64,000 bases of DNA from Arthrobacter sp. MAHUQ-56 (GCF_019710585.1 NZ_JAIFZQ010000021.1:124001-188000); one strand, 5' to 3'; counted from the first letter of the stretch, positions 50,257-58,783 are shown. Notes: a model not told the origin generated them from the sequence alone. Numbers and translations: made by a program.

Positions 50257-50305
50257 GTTCCACCCTGCCTGTTCATAACTCCATCATGGCACCAACAGGG
50301 GCACC

Positions 50306-51694
50306 TCATCCGAGGAGCGCGCTCCAGTCCACGGGCCCGGCTGGCGCCGGCTTGGTCTTGGGCTGGGCGGCCCTGCCCCCGCTTCGGGGTTTCTGCTTGC
50401 CTGGAGCCTCCGGCGGCGGAATTGGCGGCCCCCACGGGAGCGCGAAGGCCGGGACGGGCTCACCCAGCTGCACTCCGTGCGGAGGCACCACCAGGACACC
50501 GTCGGCAGACGCCAGTCCGCGCATCATGCCGGGTCCGGTGTGCTGGGCCGGGGATGCCATCCCGAACAGCAGCCGGAACGGCATCAGCCGCGTGCGTCCG
50601 GGGTCGGGCTCGATCATCGTTCCGCAGGGCACCTCCTGCACCGCCGGCATGGCGGCGTGTCCCAGCGCGGCGAGCAGCGGAGCCCCGACCGTGGACAGTG
50701 CCATCATGGCAGCCAGCGGATTGCCGGGCAGGCCCAGCACGAAGCGGCCATCCGGCAGCTCGGCCAGAACCGCCGGGTGGCCGGGCCGCATTGCCACGCC
50801 GTCGATGAGCAGCCGCCCGCCCAACTCAGCCACGGCGCGCCTGAGATGGTCCGTTCCGGAGCGCCCGGTTCCGCCCGTAGTGATGACGACGTCGGCTGGC
50901 TGGCCGGGTGCATCCGGATCCTCGGGCACCACGTCTTCGAGGGCGGCGAGCCACTCGGGGTAGGAATCGCCGATCCTCTGCATGCCACCGGGGATTCCGC
51001 CCAGCATCCCCACGACGTCCGGAAGCTGCGGGCCGAACGTGTCCCGGACCTGTCCGGGCGCCGGGGTCCCCTGTTCCACGACTTCCGAGCCTGTGAACAC
51101 CAGGCGCACCACCGGCTTTCCCTCGACGTACAGGTCGTCGTATCCCGCCACGGCTGCCAGTGCCAGGTGGGCAGGGTTGAGGTCAACACCAGCCTTGACC
51201 AGGACGTCGCCCTCCAGGGCTTCCTCCCCTGCCTTGCGGATGTGCTCCCCCGCGCGCGGCTCCCCGGGCCGGGCGCTGCCTCCGGTCATCAAAAGGGGCA
51301 GTCCTTCATCGTCCTCACCCATCAGGGCACTCTCCGTGCGGAGCACAGCTTTGGCCCCGAGAGGAATAAGCCCCCCGGTCGCGATGGGACTTGCCTGGTG
51401 CGGCGCAAGGCGCGTTCCGGGATCCACGGGAATCCAGGGGCCGCTTCCGTTGACGGCCCAGCCGTCCATGGCGGAGGAGGCGTAGTGCGGCATATCCTGC
51501 AGGGCCACGATGTCGCGTGCCAGCCTTCGTCCGAGGGCAAGCCGCAGGGGAACCGGCCCGGGTGAAATGGGCGTGGCTGCATCAAAGGCTGCCTGCCGGG
51601 CCTCTGCCCAGGTGTGGGCAAGATGGTGGGGGGCGTGCTGTGGTTCGGTTGTGCCCTGCGTCGTCCCCGCTTCGCTGTGGGGTACCTCCGTCAT
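50306..51694 (-). CDS. moeA: Molybdopterin molybdenumtransferase
   Basis: This 462-residue enzyme inserts molybdate into adenylated molybdopterin. MoeA segments are LGRRLARDIVALQDMPHYASSAMDGWAVNG near residue 50, GAKAVLRTESALMGEDDEGLPLL near 114, FTGSEVVEQG near 200, GIGDSYPEWL near 240, VVITTGGTGRSGTDHLRRA near 275 and LPGNPLAAMMALSTVGAPLLAALG near 325. The C-terminal 50 residues (PPPEAPGKQKPRSGGRAAQPKTKPAPAGPVDWSALLG) are a basic Pro-rich extension not found in the usual protein. It overlaps the DUF6457 gene by 4 bp. Confidence 0.93.
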   Translation of the reverse strand: MTEVPHSEAGTTQGTTEPQHAPHHLAHTWAEARQAAFDAATPISPGPVPLRLALGRRLARDIVALQDMPHYASSAMDGWAVNGSGPWIPVDPGTRLAPHQASPIATGGLIPLGAKAVLRTESALMGEDDEGLPLLMTGGSARPGEPRAGEHIRKAGEEALEGDVLVKAGVDLNPAHLALAAVAGYDDLYVEGKPVVRLVFTGSEVVEQGTPAPGQVRDTFGPQLPDVVGMLGGIPGGMQRIGDSYPEWLAALEDVVPEDPDAPGQPADVVITTGGTGRSGTDHLRRAVAELGGRLLIDGVAMRPGHPAVLAELPDGRFVLGLPGNPLAAMMALSTVGAPLLAALGHAAMPAVQEVPCGTMIEPDPGRTRLMPFRLLFGMASPAQHTGPGMMRGLASADGVLVVPPHGVQLGEPVPAFALPWGPPIPPPEAPGKQKPRSGGRAAQPKTKPAPAGPVDWSALLG

Positions 51695-51984
51695 CCGCCG
51701 GGAGTCCCGGCGGATTCAGCATCATAGTCGGCGGCGAGGGAACGGGCCACGGCCAGGATCGCCTCCGTGGAGGCGGTGTCCGCTTCGCCCTTGGAGGCCG
51801 CCGCCTGCCCGGCGGCAAAACCGGCGATATAAGTGGTGAGGGGCGCGGCGGGCCGGACCACGGAATGGGCGGCGACGCCGGCGAGGGCAAGGACGGCGTT
51901 GATATCCACTTGGACGTCCTCCAGCTTGTACGCCTGGAGCAGGGCCCTGCACCACTCTTCCAGTGTTTCGTCCTGGCTTTTCAC
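51691..51984 (-). CDS. DUF6457 protein in a molybdenum-cofactor operon
   Basis: This 97-residue helical protein (MKSQDETLEEWCRALLQAYKLEDVQVDINAVLALAGVAAHSVVRPAAPLTTYIAGFAAGQ) resembles the small DUF6457 family that sits beside mobA and moeA in actinobacteria. It overlaps both: 4 bp with mobA upstream and 4 bp with moeA downstream. The sandwiched position suggests a partner in cofactor assembly, perhaps helping MobA or MoeA; no activity is known. An Ala-rich helical repeat without catalytic motifs is all that can be seen. Confidence 0.85.
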   Translation of the reverse strand: MKSQDETLEEWCRALLQAYKLEDVQVDINAVLALAGVAAHSVVRPAAPLTTYIAGFAAGQAAASKGEADTASTEAILAVARSLAADYDAESAGTPGG

Positions 51985-52655
51985 GAATTGCCTCCCACGT
52001 TAGCTCCGCCCGCGCCGGATGTGGCCTCCGCCCCGGTCCCGGCAGCGATCCCCAGTGCGGCAGCATCTTGCCAGGTATCGACGTCGGCGGTGGCACCGGC
52101 GGGGACTGTGACAAGCTGCACGTCCAGACTAGCAAGAAGCGCCCGCACGGAACCGTTGACCAGCCTGCCGCGGGCGCCCATCTCTTCGGCGGCCTTTCTT
52201 AACCCATGCGTACTATAAAAACCCGCAAGTGGCTGGGCCCTTCCATCCGGGCCGGACGCCATGACTCCTGGCGTGCCGGGGGCTGCCAGCAGGGCGGCGT
52301 GCAGCACTGTGACGGCTTCGGACACCAGCGGCATGTCGCAGGCGAGGACCAAGGTGTAGGGGGCAGTGGCTCCGGCTTCAGACAAGGCGTCCAGGCCGGC
52401 GGCAATCGCAGCGGCAGGGCCGGCAAAGGCGGGTTCTTCACGGCACCTCAGCAGGCCGGCCGGCAAGGTTCCGGCCGGAACGGCCGCAGTGTCACCCACC
52501 ACGACGATGCGGCCCGCGCCGGCCGCCGCGGCGAGGGACCGCTCCAGGAGGGACGAGCCCTGGAAGACGAGCGCCTGCTTGGGCACTCCGCCCAAGCGCG
52601 AGGACCGGCCGCCGGCCAGGATTACGGCATCAAAGTCACAGCGGCTTTCTTCCAC
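51981..52655 (-). CDS. mobA: Molybdenum cofactor guanylyltransferase (MobA-like)
   Basis: This 224-residue nucleotidyltransferase would attach GMP to the molybdenum cofactor. Its loop VILAGGRSSRLGGVPKQALVFQG at residues 10-33 is the GTP-binding signature LAGGxSxRxGxxK of MobA, although Lys is followed by QAL instead of the usual ALL. LACDMPLVSEAV near residue 106 holds the Mg-binding Asp. The Ala/Gly-rich C-terminal 30 residues appear unstructured. A CTP:molybdopterin cytidylyltransferase (MocA) role is less likely given moeA and fdhD in the same operon. It is the first gene of this operon. Confidence 0.88.
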   Translation of the reverse strand: MEESRCDFDAVILAGGRSSRLGGVPKQALVFQGSSLLERSLAAAAGAGRIVVVGDTAAVPAGTLPAGLLRCREEPAFAGPAAAIAAGLDALSEAGATAPYTLVLACDMPLVSEAVTVLHAALLAAPGTPGVMASGPDGRAQPLAGFYSTHGLRKAAEEMGARGRLVNGSVRALLASLDVQLVTVPAGATADVDTWQDAAALGIAAGTGAEATSGAGGANVGGNS

Positions 52656-52737
52656 TCCCCCACTGTAGCCACCGCCACGGACTCGGCAGAAGGGAGAAGG
52701 AGGCAGCGCGTTCAGGCGGGGCGTTCAAGCAGCGCGA

Positions 52738-53238
52738 TCAGGCAGCACGTTCAGGCAGCAGGAAGGGATCCCAGGCCGGCGTCGGCTTCTCCAGCTCCTT
52801 GATCTGCCAGATGGTTCCATGCGGCGGTTCCGGGACAAACCGGAGCGTCCAGCCCATCTCGGAGGGGGTGTGGTCGCCCTTGACGTTGTTGCAGCGCAGG
52901 CACGCCGCCACCAGGTTTTCCCAGGAATCTGCGCCGCCGCGGGACTTTGGGTGGACATGGTCGATGGTGTGCGCCGCTTTTCCGCAGTAGGCGCATTTGT
53001 GTCCGTCCCGGCGCAGCACCCCCCGGCGGCTCACGGCCGTGGAGTGGTTGTACCGGGGCCGGATGTAGCGGTTGAGGAGGATCACGGACGGGCGGCCCAG
53101 GACGTCTGTGGGGCCCACGACGGGGTCGTCCCCTTCGGCTACCACGCTCGCCTTGCCCGTAAGCACAAGCACCAGCGCCCGGCGGAACGTAACAACCGCC
53201 AGCGGTTCATATCCAGCATTCAGAACGAGAGTGCGCAT
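52738..53238 (-). CDS. HNH endonuclease-family protein
   Basis: This 166-residue protein has a compact HNH domain in its second half: CAYCGKAAHTIDHVHPKSRGGADSWENLVAACLRCNNVKGDHTP, with four Cys residues in two CxxC pairs for zinc and the catalytic His in TIDHVHPKS. The N-terminal half (MRTLVLNAGYEPLAVVTFRRALVLVLTGKASVV and RPSVILLNRYIRPRYN) is strongly conserved in a family universal to actinobacteria. Function is unclear; DNA repair or RNA processing have been considered for related proteins. It is not near phage or restriction genes. Confidence 0.92.
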   Translation of the reverse strand: MRTLVLNAGYEPLAVVTFRRALVLVLTGKASVVAEGDDPVVGPTDVLGRPSVILLNRYIRPRYNHSTAVSRRGVLRRDGHKCAYCGKAAHTIDHVHPKSRGGADSWENLVAACLRCNNVKGDHTPSEMGWTLRFVPEPPHGTIWQIKELEKPTPAWDPFLLPERAA

Positions 53239-53437
53239 GCACGTACCTCTTCACGGCCGCACCCGTCAGGGGCACGAGGGCCGGCTGCCCTCGGCATGTC
53301 CGGGCTATGGATCGACACCACAAGAGTAAACAGAGAAATGCAATATCAGGTAATCGGCGCCACATCCAGGCGCGGGAAGGGGCTGCGTCCTGCACCGGTG
53401 CCCGGCGGGACGGCAGTACTTAAACTCCACTTAAACT

Positions 53438-53471
53438 CCAAGGACCCCCGCCTTGCGGCGGAGGTCCTTGG
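53438..53471 (-). terminator. Intrinsic terminator after the first NlpC/P60 gene
   Basis: Fifteen-base arms with one mismatch (53438-53452 and 53457-53471) close a TTGC loop 39 bases past the stop codon of the hydrolase gene. On the minus strand the 3' arm is followed by AGTTTAAGTGGAGTTTAAG, a short direct repeat rich in T. The other sequence from 53239 to 53437 shows no gene or further signal. Confidence 0.7.
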
Positions 53472-53509
53472 GTACGCGGCGTCCGGTGGTGGCCGGACGA
53501 ACGGAATGC

Positions 53510-54268
53510 CTAGCTGACGCGGATGAAGACCGGGCCGGATCCAACGTTCGCGCTGAAGACGACGGTCTGGTTGCCGTTGTAGCCGCCGTGGACTGCCATG
53601 CCGTTGCCGGCGTACACGGCGATGTGCGCCATGCCCGCGCCGCCGTCGGCATAGTAGATGAGGTCACCGGGCTGGGCTTCGGATGCACTCACGGTGCGGC
53701 CCAGGGACAGGTAACCGGCAGGCCAGTCGTGGAAGTGGATGCCGACGGCGGCCAGGGAGTTGGTGACCAGCATGGTGCAGTCCTGCGTGACGCCGAGCTG
53801 GGCGTAGGCGGCGGACAGGATGGCCGCGCCCTTGCCGCTGGCGGACGCCTGGGAAGCGGGTGCAGCAGCAGTGAAAGCCGTCTTGGCAGTGACCTTCGGG
53901 GTGGCCGGGGCAGGCGCTGCTTCCTGGACCTTCACCTGGGGCTCGGGTTCGGGTTCGGCCACGGGAGCAGGCGTGGTGGTCACGGCAGGCTTTTCGTAGC
54001 TGATGGCGATCGTGGAGGCGGCGGAGATCGGCGCGTCGACGACGGATTCGACTTCCAGTGCAGATGCGGGGGCCGAATCGCGCTTGACGTTGGCGTCGGC
54101 AGCGTTTGCCGCGATGCCGCTGGTCAGGACCAGGCCGGATGCGGCGGCGATGACCGCGGCCTGGCGGCCCATGCCGCCGGCGTTGTCGCTGACAGCCTTG
54201 GCAATGACAGCGATCGAATTGGTTTTGGTGACCTCGGCGCGGTGCCGTGCGGTAGCACGAGTCGTCAT
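53510..54268 (-). CDS. Secreted NlpC/P60-type peptidoglycan hydrolase (divergent)
   Basis: This 252-residue exported protein has a twin-basic N-terminus and a hydrophobic export segment near residues 35-58 (MGRQAAVIAAASGLVLTSGIAANAADAN). A Pro/Ala-rich linker follows, and residues 150-252 form an NlpC/P60-like domain: LSAAYAQLGVTQDCTMLVTNSLAAVG with the catalytic Cys, SASEAQPGDLIYYADGGAGMAHIAVYAGNGMAVHGG with the catalytic His. DCTML replaces the usual DCSGL/F. The N-terminal 60 residues closely match those of the next gene. It has no riboswitch, unlike its two neighbours; the 162-bp gap upstream only shows an eight-base hairpin at 54326-54354. Confidence 0.88.
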   Translation of the reverse strand: MTTRATARHRAEVTKTNSIAVIAKAVSDNAGGMGRQAAVIAAASGLVLTSGIAANAADANVKRDSAPASALEVESVVDAPISAASTIAISYEKPAVTTTPAPVAEPEPEPQVKVQEAAPAPATPKVTAKTAFTAAAPASQASASGKGAAILSAAYAQLGVTQDCTMLVTNSLAAVGIHFHDWPAGYLSLGRTVSASEAQPGDLIYYADGGAGMAHIAVYAGNGMAVHGGYNGNQTVVFSANVGSGPVFIRVS

Positions 54269-54430
54269 CAGTTCTCTCTTTCGTTTTTCCTCAGGACCGC
54301 GGTGGCTTGTCCGAGGGGTGTGGACGCGCCGGCATCTTGGGGGTACGCCGGCGCATCCCGAACGGGGATATGGTGTTGAGCGAAAAGCTTGGGGGCAAAG
54401 AAAAAGCCCTAGGACCCGGGGGTCGAAGAA

Positions 54431-55162
54431 CTAGTTCAGGGTGAAGAAGGAAGAGGAGCCGGTAGCCGCTACGGCGTGCAGCAAAGTTCCCTGCGAGGGG
54501 TTCAGGGCGCTGATCATCATGCCGTTGCCGACGTAGATGCCTACGTGCGCACCACCGTTCTGCATGACAAGGTCACCAGGCTTCGGGGTGGACGTCGGCT
54601 TCATCGCGGTCCACGCGTTCGTGCGGGGGATGCTGATGCCGGCCTGTGCATAGACCCACTGGGTGAAGCCGGAGCAGTCCCAACCGGTCACGGGGCTGGT
54701 GCCGCCCCAGACGTACGAGTGGCCGATGCCGGTGTAGGCAATCGCTGCGATGCCGGAGGTGGCTGCCGACGAAACGGCCTCCGCTGCCTTCCCGGCTACG
54801 GAGCCATCCTGGCCGGCGGTGCGGTCTGCCGCGGTGGACTGGGTCCGGATGGTTTCCACCTTGGGAGCGGCGGTGGTCTTGACCACGGGACGCTCGAAGG
54901 AAACCGTGGCAGTGGGCGCAGCGGTGACAGCCAGGGCGGTCTGCGCAGAGCCGGACTCAGTGGAGGCGGAGACACCAGCGGTGGTGTCCGCTGCGGTGGC
55001 CGGCAGTCCCATGCTCAGGATGAGGCCGGAAGCAGCTGCCACAACGGCAGCCTGGCGGCCTACGGTCCCGGCGTTGGCACTAACGGCCTTGGACACGGCG
55101 TCCAAGGGGTTGTTGCGAACCGTTTGCGCACGGTGGCGCGCAGAAGTGTGGCGTGAAGACAC
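54431..55162 (-). CDS. Secreted NlpC/P60 peptidoglycan hydrolase behind a c-di-AMP riboswitch
   Basis: This 243-residue exported hydrolase is read from the GTG at 55162, with GAGAGG eight bases upstream; a reading from further upstream would run through the riboswitch. The signal region (NPLDAVSKAVSANAGTVGRQAAVVAAASGLILSMGLPATAADT) resembles the neighbouring paralogue. The catalytic domain from residue 140 has GHSYVWGGTSPVTGWDCSGFTQWVYAQAGISIPRT with the active Cys and KPGDLVMQNGGAHVGIYVGNGMMI with the His. It probably cleaves stem-peptide bonds during growth or daughter-cell separation. Expression should follow cellular c-di-AMP. Confidence 0.93.
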   Translation of the reverse strand: MSSRHTSARHRAQTVRNNPLDAVSKAVSANAGTVGRQAAVVAAASGLILSMGLPATAADTTAGVSASTESGSAQTALAVTAAPTATVSFERPVVKTTAAPKVETIRTQSTAADRTAGQDGSVAGKAAEAVSSAATSGIAAIAYTGIGHSYVWGGTSPVTGWDCSGFTQWVYAQAGISIPRTNAWTAMKPTSTPKPGDLVMQNGGAHVGIYVGNGMMISALNPSQGTLLHAVAATGSSSFFTLN

Positions 55163-55187
55163 GAAGGTAGCCTCTCCCAATGCCTGC

Positions 55188-55346
55188 GAGGTGAGCTGTC
55201 GGATTCGGATGGGAGTCACCCGGTCACAGTGCTTCCTGCGAAGCTCGTGACTTAACCCCAAGGCCTTCGAAAATGAAGGCCAAAATTGGTTCCCCCGCCC
55301 CTGCCAGACGATGAAATGCGAACGGACCTTGAGCGGTGGCAGAGTT
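55188..55346 (-). ncRNA. c-di-AMP riboswitch (ydaO/yuaA class) upstream of the NlpC/P60 gene
   Basis: On the minus strand the interval carries the class signature: CTCTGCCA pairing with TGGCAGGG, then GGGCGGGGGAACC (55288-55300), a variable stem GGCCTTC/GAAGGCC, TTGGGGTTAAGTC, CCGGGTGACTCCC and the closing ATCCGAATCCGACAGCTCACC. These match the conserved core of the ydaO aptamer as known from actinobacterial rpf and nlpC genes. High c-di-AMP normally turns such genes off. The boundaries are approximate. Confidence 0.88.
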
Positions 55347-55363
55347 AGGCAATCCACTCAAGA

Positions 55364-55388
55364 GCGTCAACTTCGGAAAAGTTGACGC
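55364..55388. other. Short perfect inverted repeat upstream of the first riboswitch
   Basis: Arms GCGTCAACTT and AAGTTGACGC flank CGGAA. On the minus strand its second arm contains TTGACG, which with TAACTC 17 bases on could be the promoter of the riboswitch gene, so a regulator may bind the repeat. It could equally be the end of the upstream peptidase transcript. Confidence 0.45.
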
Positions 55389-55473
55389 GAGTTAGACGGT
55401 ACAGCAGTTTTGACTGAATGTCACATTCAGGTCACGACCCGTTACCTGAAACTGAGAGCAGACGGTCATTTTC

Positions 55474-56301
55474 CTAGAGCCAGCCCATCGGATCGACCAC
55501 TTCGCCGTTGACCTGCACCTCAAAATGCAGATGGCAACCAGTCGAAGCGCCCGTGGTTCCGCTCAAGGCGACAACCTCGCCGCGGGAGACGGTCTGCCCC
55601 ACCTTCACGTTGAAGGACGAGAGGTGGTTGTAGGTGGTCTCCAGGCCGTTGCCATGGTCAATGACCACCCGGTTCCCACCCCCGAACTCGTGCCAGCCGG
55701 CGAAGGTTACGGTGCCCGTGGCAGCCGCAAGGACGGAGGTCCCGCACTGCGCCACGAAGTCCTGTCCACGGTGGAAATCCCCGGAGCCACCCGTGATGGG
55801 GCTCACCCGGTATCCAAACGGCGAGGCGGTGGCCAGGGAGGCCAGGGGGGCGGCAAGTGTGCCCGCCGAGGCGGCGCGGCTGACCGAGCCGGCGGATTGG
55901 GCACTGAGCAGCTGCTTGAGCTTCCCGTCGGGATCGGCCTGGGTGACGACGGCGGAACGGCTGAAGTCGACCTGGGCGCCGATATCGGCGGAAATCTGGG
56001 GCTGCGGGCTGACGGCGGAAGCTGCCACAGGCTTGCCCCCCGCGCCGTCGGTGGCCATGACGGGACTGGTGGCAGGCATGGCGACTGTCAGCGCGATACC
56101 GCTGGCGGCAAGGGCGATGCCCGCCTTCTGGCCTATTCCACTGGCGGCCGCAAACTCCGTAACCTGCCGGAAGGGTCCACGGCGGCGGCGCGCGTCGCGG
56201 TGCGGATCGCGGGGGCGCTCCGCGGCGGCAACCTCGACGACTCGGGGTGTCGAAGCGGGGCCGGACGCACGGCGGCGGCCCCGGGAGGTCTGCATGGTCA
56301 A
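55474..56301 (-). CDS. Secreted M23-family peptidoglycan endopeptidase behind a c-di-AMP riboswitch
   Basis: This 275-residue protein has an Arg-rich N-terminus and an export segment (IGQKAGIALAASGIALTVAMPATSP) near residues 50-75, a linker, and an M23 LytM-like domain over residues 150-275. Zinc ligands are His and Asp in DFHRGQDFVAQCGTSVLAA and His in GCHLHFEVQVNGEVVDPMGWL; NRVVIDHGNGLETTYNHLSS is a further family block. It should cut peptide cross-links in the wall. The start is either TTG at 56301 (GAGAGG eight bases upstream) or ATG at 56295. Confidence 0.92.
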   Translation of the reverse strand: MTMQTSRGRRRASGPASTPRVVEVAAAERPRDPHRDARRRRGPFRQVTEFAAASGIGQKAGIALAASGIALTVAMPATSPVMATDGAGGKPVAASAVSPQPQISADIGAQVDFSRSAVVTQADPDGKLKQLLSAQSAGSVSRAASAGTLAAPLASLATASPFGYRVSPITGGSGDFHRGQDFVAQCGTSVLAAATGTVTFAGWHEFGGGNRVVIDHGNGLETTYNHLSSFNVKVGQTVSRGEVVALSGTTGASTGCHLHFEVQVNGEVVDPMGWL

Positions 56302-56327
56302 GTGGGGTTCCTCTCTGGGTAAGCCTG

Positions 56328-56532
56328 CGGAGTTAGCTGTCGGATTCGGGTCAGAGAGTTCAAAGACCCGGTCCGCCTAAGCAAGCTTCCGCACAGAGGT
56401 ATCCCCGGAGGATCCTTCACTGGAGAGGCTTGCTGCTGACGGACTTCACCCCAAGGCAGTCCCCCGCTGCCGGTTGTGGTTCCCCCGCCTCTGCCAGTTA
56501 CGACTCGTGCTCCTGATCCGCTGGCAGAGCTC
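56328..56532 (-). ncRNA. c-di-AMP riboswitch (ydaO/yuaA class) upstream of the M23 gene
   Basis: On the minus strand: CTCTGCCAG pairing with CTGGCAGAG, GGCGGGGGAACCACAA (core at 56478-56489), TTGGGGTGAAGTCC, a long variable stem containing GCAAGCCTC/GAGGC-like arms, GGACCGGGTC/GACCCG and the terminal CCGAATCCGACAGCTAAC. The architecture equals that of the aptamer at 55188-55346, and the consensus fits better here. The 3' end is about 27 bases before the start codon. Confidence 0.9.
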
Positions 56533-56664
56533 GGCTCCGGATCAGGTAACGCTTAAGTATCAACGCTCGGTTCAACTATAGGGCCTTAAGTCCCTAAGTA
56601 ACAATTCTGTTATCTTTGCATGGACGCAGCCCGGTGGGGTACGCGCAGCCTTCCCGCAGCACCC

Positions 56665-57360
56665 CTACTGGAGGGCAACAAAGACGTGTGCTGCCACTTC
56701 CGGCGGCAGTTCCAGTGCACCGTCGATCCCCGGCACACGCACAGAGATGTAGTCGCCCACGCGCTCCAGGGCCACAACGGCGCCGGGCCGGATTCCGCCT
56801 TCGTCGAGCTGCGCCAGCAGTTCCGGTTCCACCTGGATGGGTTCTGCCAGCCGGCTGATGGTCACTCCGGAGGAGGGGCCGTAGCTCTTCATTGCCTCGA
56901 GCAGGCTGATGGCTCCGTCCGCAAAACCGGGAGCCGGCGGTCCGCCCAGTTCAGCAAGTCCGGGGATGGGATTCCCATAGGGCGATTCCGTGGGGTGGTC
57001 CAGCATTTCGTAGATGCGGCGCTCCACCCGCTCGCTCATCACGTGCTCCCACCGGCACGCTTCATCGTGGACGTAGGCCCAGTCCAGGCCGATGACGTCG
57101 GCCAGCAACCGCTCAGCCAGCCGGTGCTTGCGCATGACCTCGGTGGCGCGCTTGCGCCCCGTCTCGGTGAGTTCCAGGTGCCGGTCGCCGGATACCACCA
57201 CGAGGCCGTCGCGTTCCATCCGGCCAATGGTCTGGGAGACGGTGGGCCCGGAGTGGCGCAGCCGCTCGGCAATGCGGGCCCGGAGGGCGACGATGTTTTC
57301 TTCCTCGAGTTCCAGGATGGTCCGGAGGTACATCTCCGTAGTGTCAATCAGATCCGTCAT
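56665..57360 (-). CDS. ideR: Iron-dependent repressor (DtxR/IdeR)
   Basis: This 231-residue metalloregulator turns off iron uptake when Fe(II) is bound. The N-terminal HTH is MTDLIDTTEMYLRTILELEEENIVALRARIAERLRHSGPTVSQTIGRMERDGLVVVSGDRHLELTETG, followed by the dimer domain VMRKHRLAERLLADVIGLDWAYVHDEACRWEHVMSERVERRI, which supplies the metal ligands (Met-10, the Cys, Glu, His of ACRWEHVM, His of KHRL). NPTESPYGNPIPGL corresponds to the loop of mycobacterial IdeR, and residues 150-231 form the SH3-like third domain. The ATG at 57360 has GAGGAG nine bases upstream. Confidence 0.95.
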   Translation of the reverse strand: MTDLIDTTEMYLRTILELEEENIVALRARIAERLRHSGPTVSQTIGRMERDGLVVVSGDRHLELTETGRKRATEVMRKHRLAERLLADVIGLDWAYVHDEACRWEHVMSERVERRIYEMLDHPTESPYGNPIPGLAELGGPPAPGFADGAISLLEAMKSYGPSSGVTISRLAEPIQVEPELLAQLDEGGIRPGAVVALERVGDYISVRVPGIDGALELPPEVAAHVFVALQ

Positions 57361-57635
57361 CCAGTTCAGCTCCTCGAGCACAGTACCTTGCGTTGTCCCA
57401 CCGTATCGCCTCTTCCCGCGGCGTGGTCCGGAGGAAAGCTTAGCCTATTTTGACTTTGTCCGAATAGCCGTTCCGGTACGTCTCATTGGCTGGACTATGA
57501 CAGCCCCGGCTCCCGCCCCTACGGCTGTTCAGGCAGAATGGGAAGGGCCTGTGCTGCCACCCGGTGGCCGGCTGCCACCACCTGTCCGGTCCGATATCCG
57601 GACTGAAGCTATGTCACCGCCGAATTGGAGCACCT

Positions 57636-58766
57636 GTGAGCGAAACCAGCATCACGATTCCCGCCGACCTCCTGCCCAAGGATGGGCGTTTCGGGGCCGG
57701 CCCGTCAAAGGTCCGGCAGGAACAGATCGATGCCCTGGCCGCAGTATCCAAGACCATCCTCGGCACCTCGCACCGGCAGGCCCCGGTCAAGAACCTGGTC
57801 GGCTCCGTCCGCGAGGGCCTGAGCCAGTTCTTCCGCGCGCCCGAGGGGTATGAAGTGGTCCTCGGCGTCGGCGGGTCCACCGCGTTCTGGGATGTCGCAA
57901 GCTTTGGCCTAGTAGAGAAGAAGGCCCAGCACCTGTCCTTTGGCGAGTTCGGATCGAAGTTCGCCTCTGCCACGAACAAGGCGCCGTTCCTGGATGCGTC
58001 CTCCATCATCACGTCGGATCCCGGCACCCGGCCCGCAGTGCAGGCCGAAGCCGGCGTGGACGTCTACGCCTGGCCGCAGAACGAAACGTCCACCGGTGTT
58101 TCCGCCCCGGTCAAACGCGTTGCCGGTGCGGACGAAGGCTCGCTGGTTCTCGTCGACGCCACGTCGGCAGCCGGCGGCCTGGATGTGGACGTCAGCGAGA
58201 GTGATGTCTATTACTTCGCTCCGCAGAAGAACTTCGCGTCCGACGGCGGCCTCTGGCTGGGACTCTTCTCCCCCGCCGCCATTGAGCGTGCCGCGCGGAT
58301 CAAGGAGAGTGGCCGCTGGATCCCGGATTTCCTGGACCTGCAGACCGCCATCGACAATTCCCGGCTGAACCAGACCTACAACACCCCGTCGCTGTCCACC
58401 CTGGTCACTTTGGACGCCCAGGTGCAGTGGCTGAACTCCAATGGCGGCCTGGACTTCGCTGCTGCCCGCACGGCCGATTCCGCGGGCCGGATCTACACCT
58501 GGGCAGAGGCCTCGGAGTTCGCGACGCCGTTCGTCTCCAACCCGGACGAGCGCTCCAACGTCATCGCCACCATCGACTTCGACGAGTCCGTGGACGCCGC
58601 CGCGGTGGCCAAGGTACTGCGCGCCAACGGCATCGTGGATACGGAGCCCTACCGCAAGCTGGGCCGCAACCAGCTGCGCATTGCCACCTTCGTTGCCATC
58701 GACCCCGACGACGTTTCAGCGCTGCTGTCCAGCATCGACTTCGTGGTGGGCGAACTGCGCAAGTAG
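57636..58766 (+). CDS. serC: Phosphoserine aminotransferase
   Basis: This enzyme converts 3-phosphohydroxypyruvate and glutamate to phosphoserine in serine synthesis. The 376-residue PLP protein starts at a GTG (57636) with GGAG five bases upstream and opens with ITIPADLLPKDGRFGAGPSKVRQEQ, typical of actinobacterial SerC. Core blocks are GTSHRQAPVKNLVGSVREGL near residue 42, VLGVGGSTAFWDVASFGL near 75, VDATSAAGGLDVDVSESDVYYFAPQKNFASDGGLW near 170, with the Schiff-base Lys in PQKNFAS, and PSLSTLVTLDAQVQWLNSNGG near 252. The terminator follows 17 bp after the stop. It is divergent from ideR with a 275-bp gap that shows no clear promoter. Confidence 0.95.
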   Translation: MSETSITIPADLLPKDGRFGAGPSKVRQEQIDALAAVSKTILGTSHRQAPVKNLVGSVREGLSQFFRAPEGYEVVLGVGGSTAFWDVASFGLVEKKAQHLSFGEFGSKFASATNKAPFLDASSIITSDPGTRPAVQAEAGVDVYAWPQNETSTGVSAPVKRVAGADEGSLVLVDATSAAGGLDVDVSESDVYYFAPQKNFASDGGLWLGLFSPAAIERAARIKESGRWIPDFLDLQTAIDNSRLNQTYNTPSLSTLVTLDAQVQWLNSNGGLDFAAARTADSAGRIYTWAEASEFATPFVSNPDERSNVIATIDFDESVDAAAVAKVLRANGIVDTEPYRKLGRNQLRIATFVAIDPDDVSALLSSIDFVVGELRK

Positions 58767-58783
58767 TCCAGCATTGACGCACG

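Noticed and set aside
54269..54430. A third c-di-AMP riboswitch upstream of the NlpC/P60 gene at 53510
   Set aside because: The interval lacks the GGGGGAACC core and the CCGACAGCTAACC end; only a short GC-rich hairpin is present.
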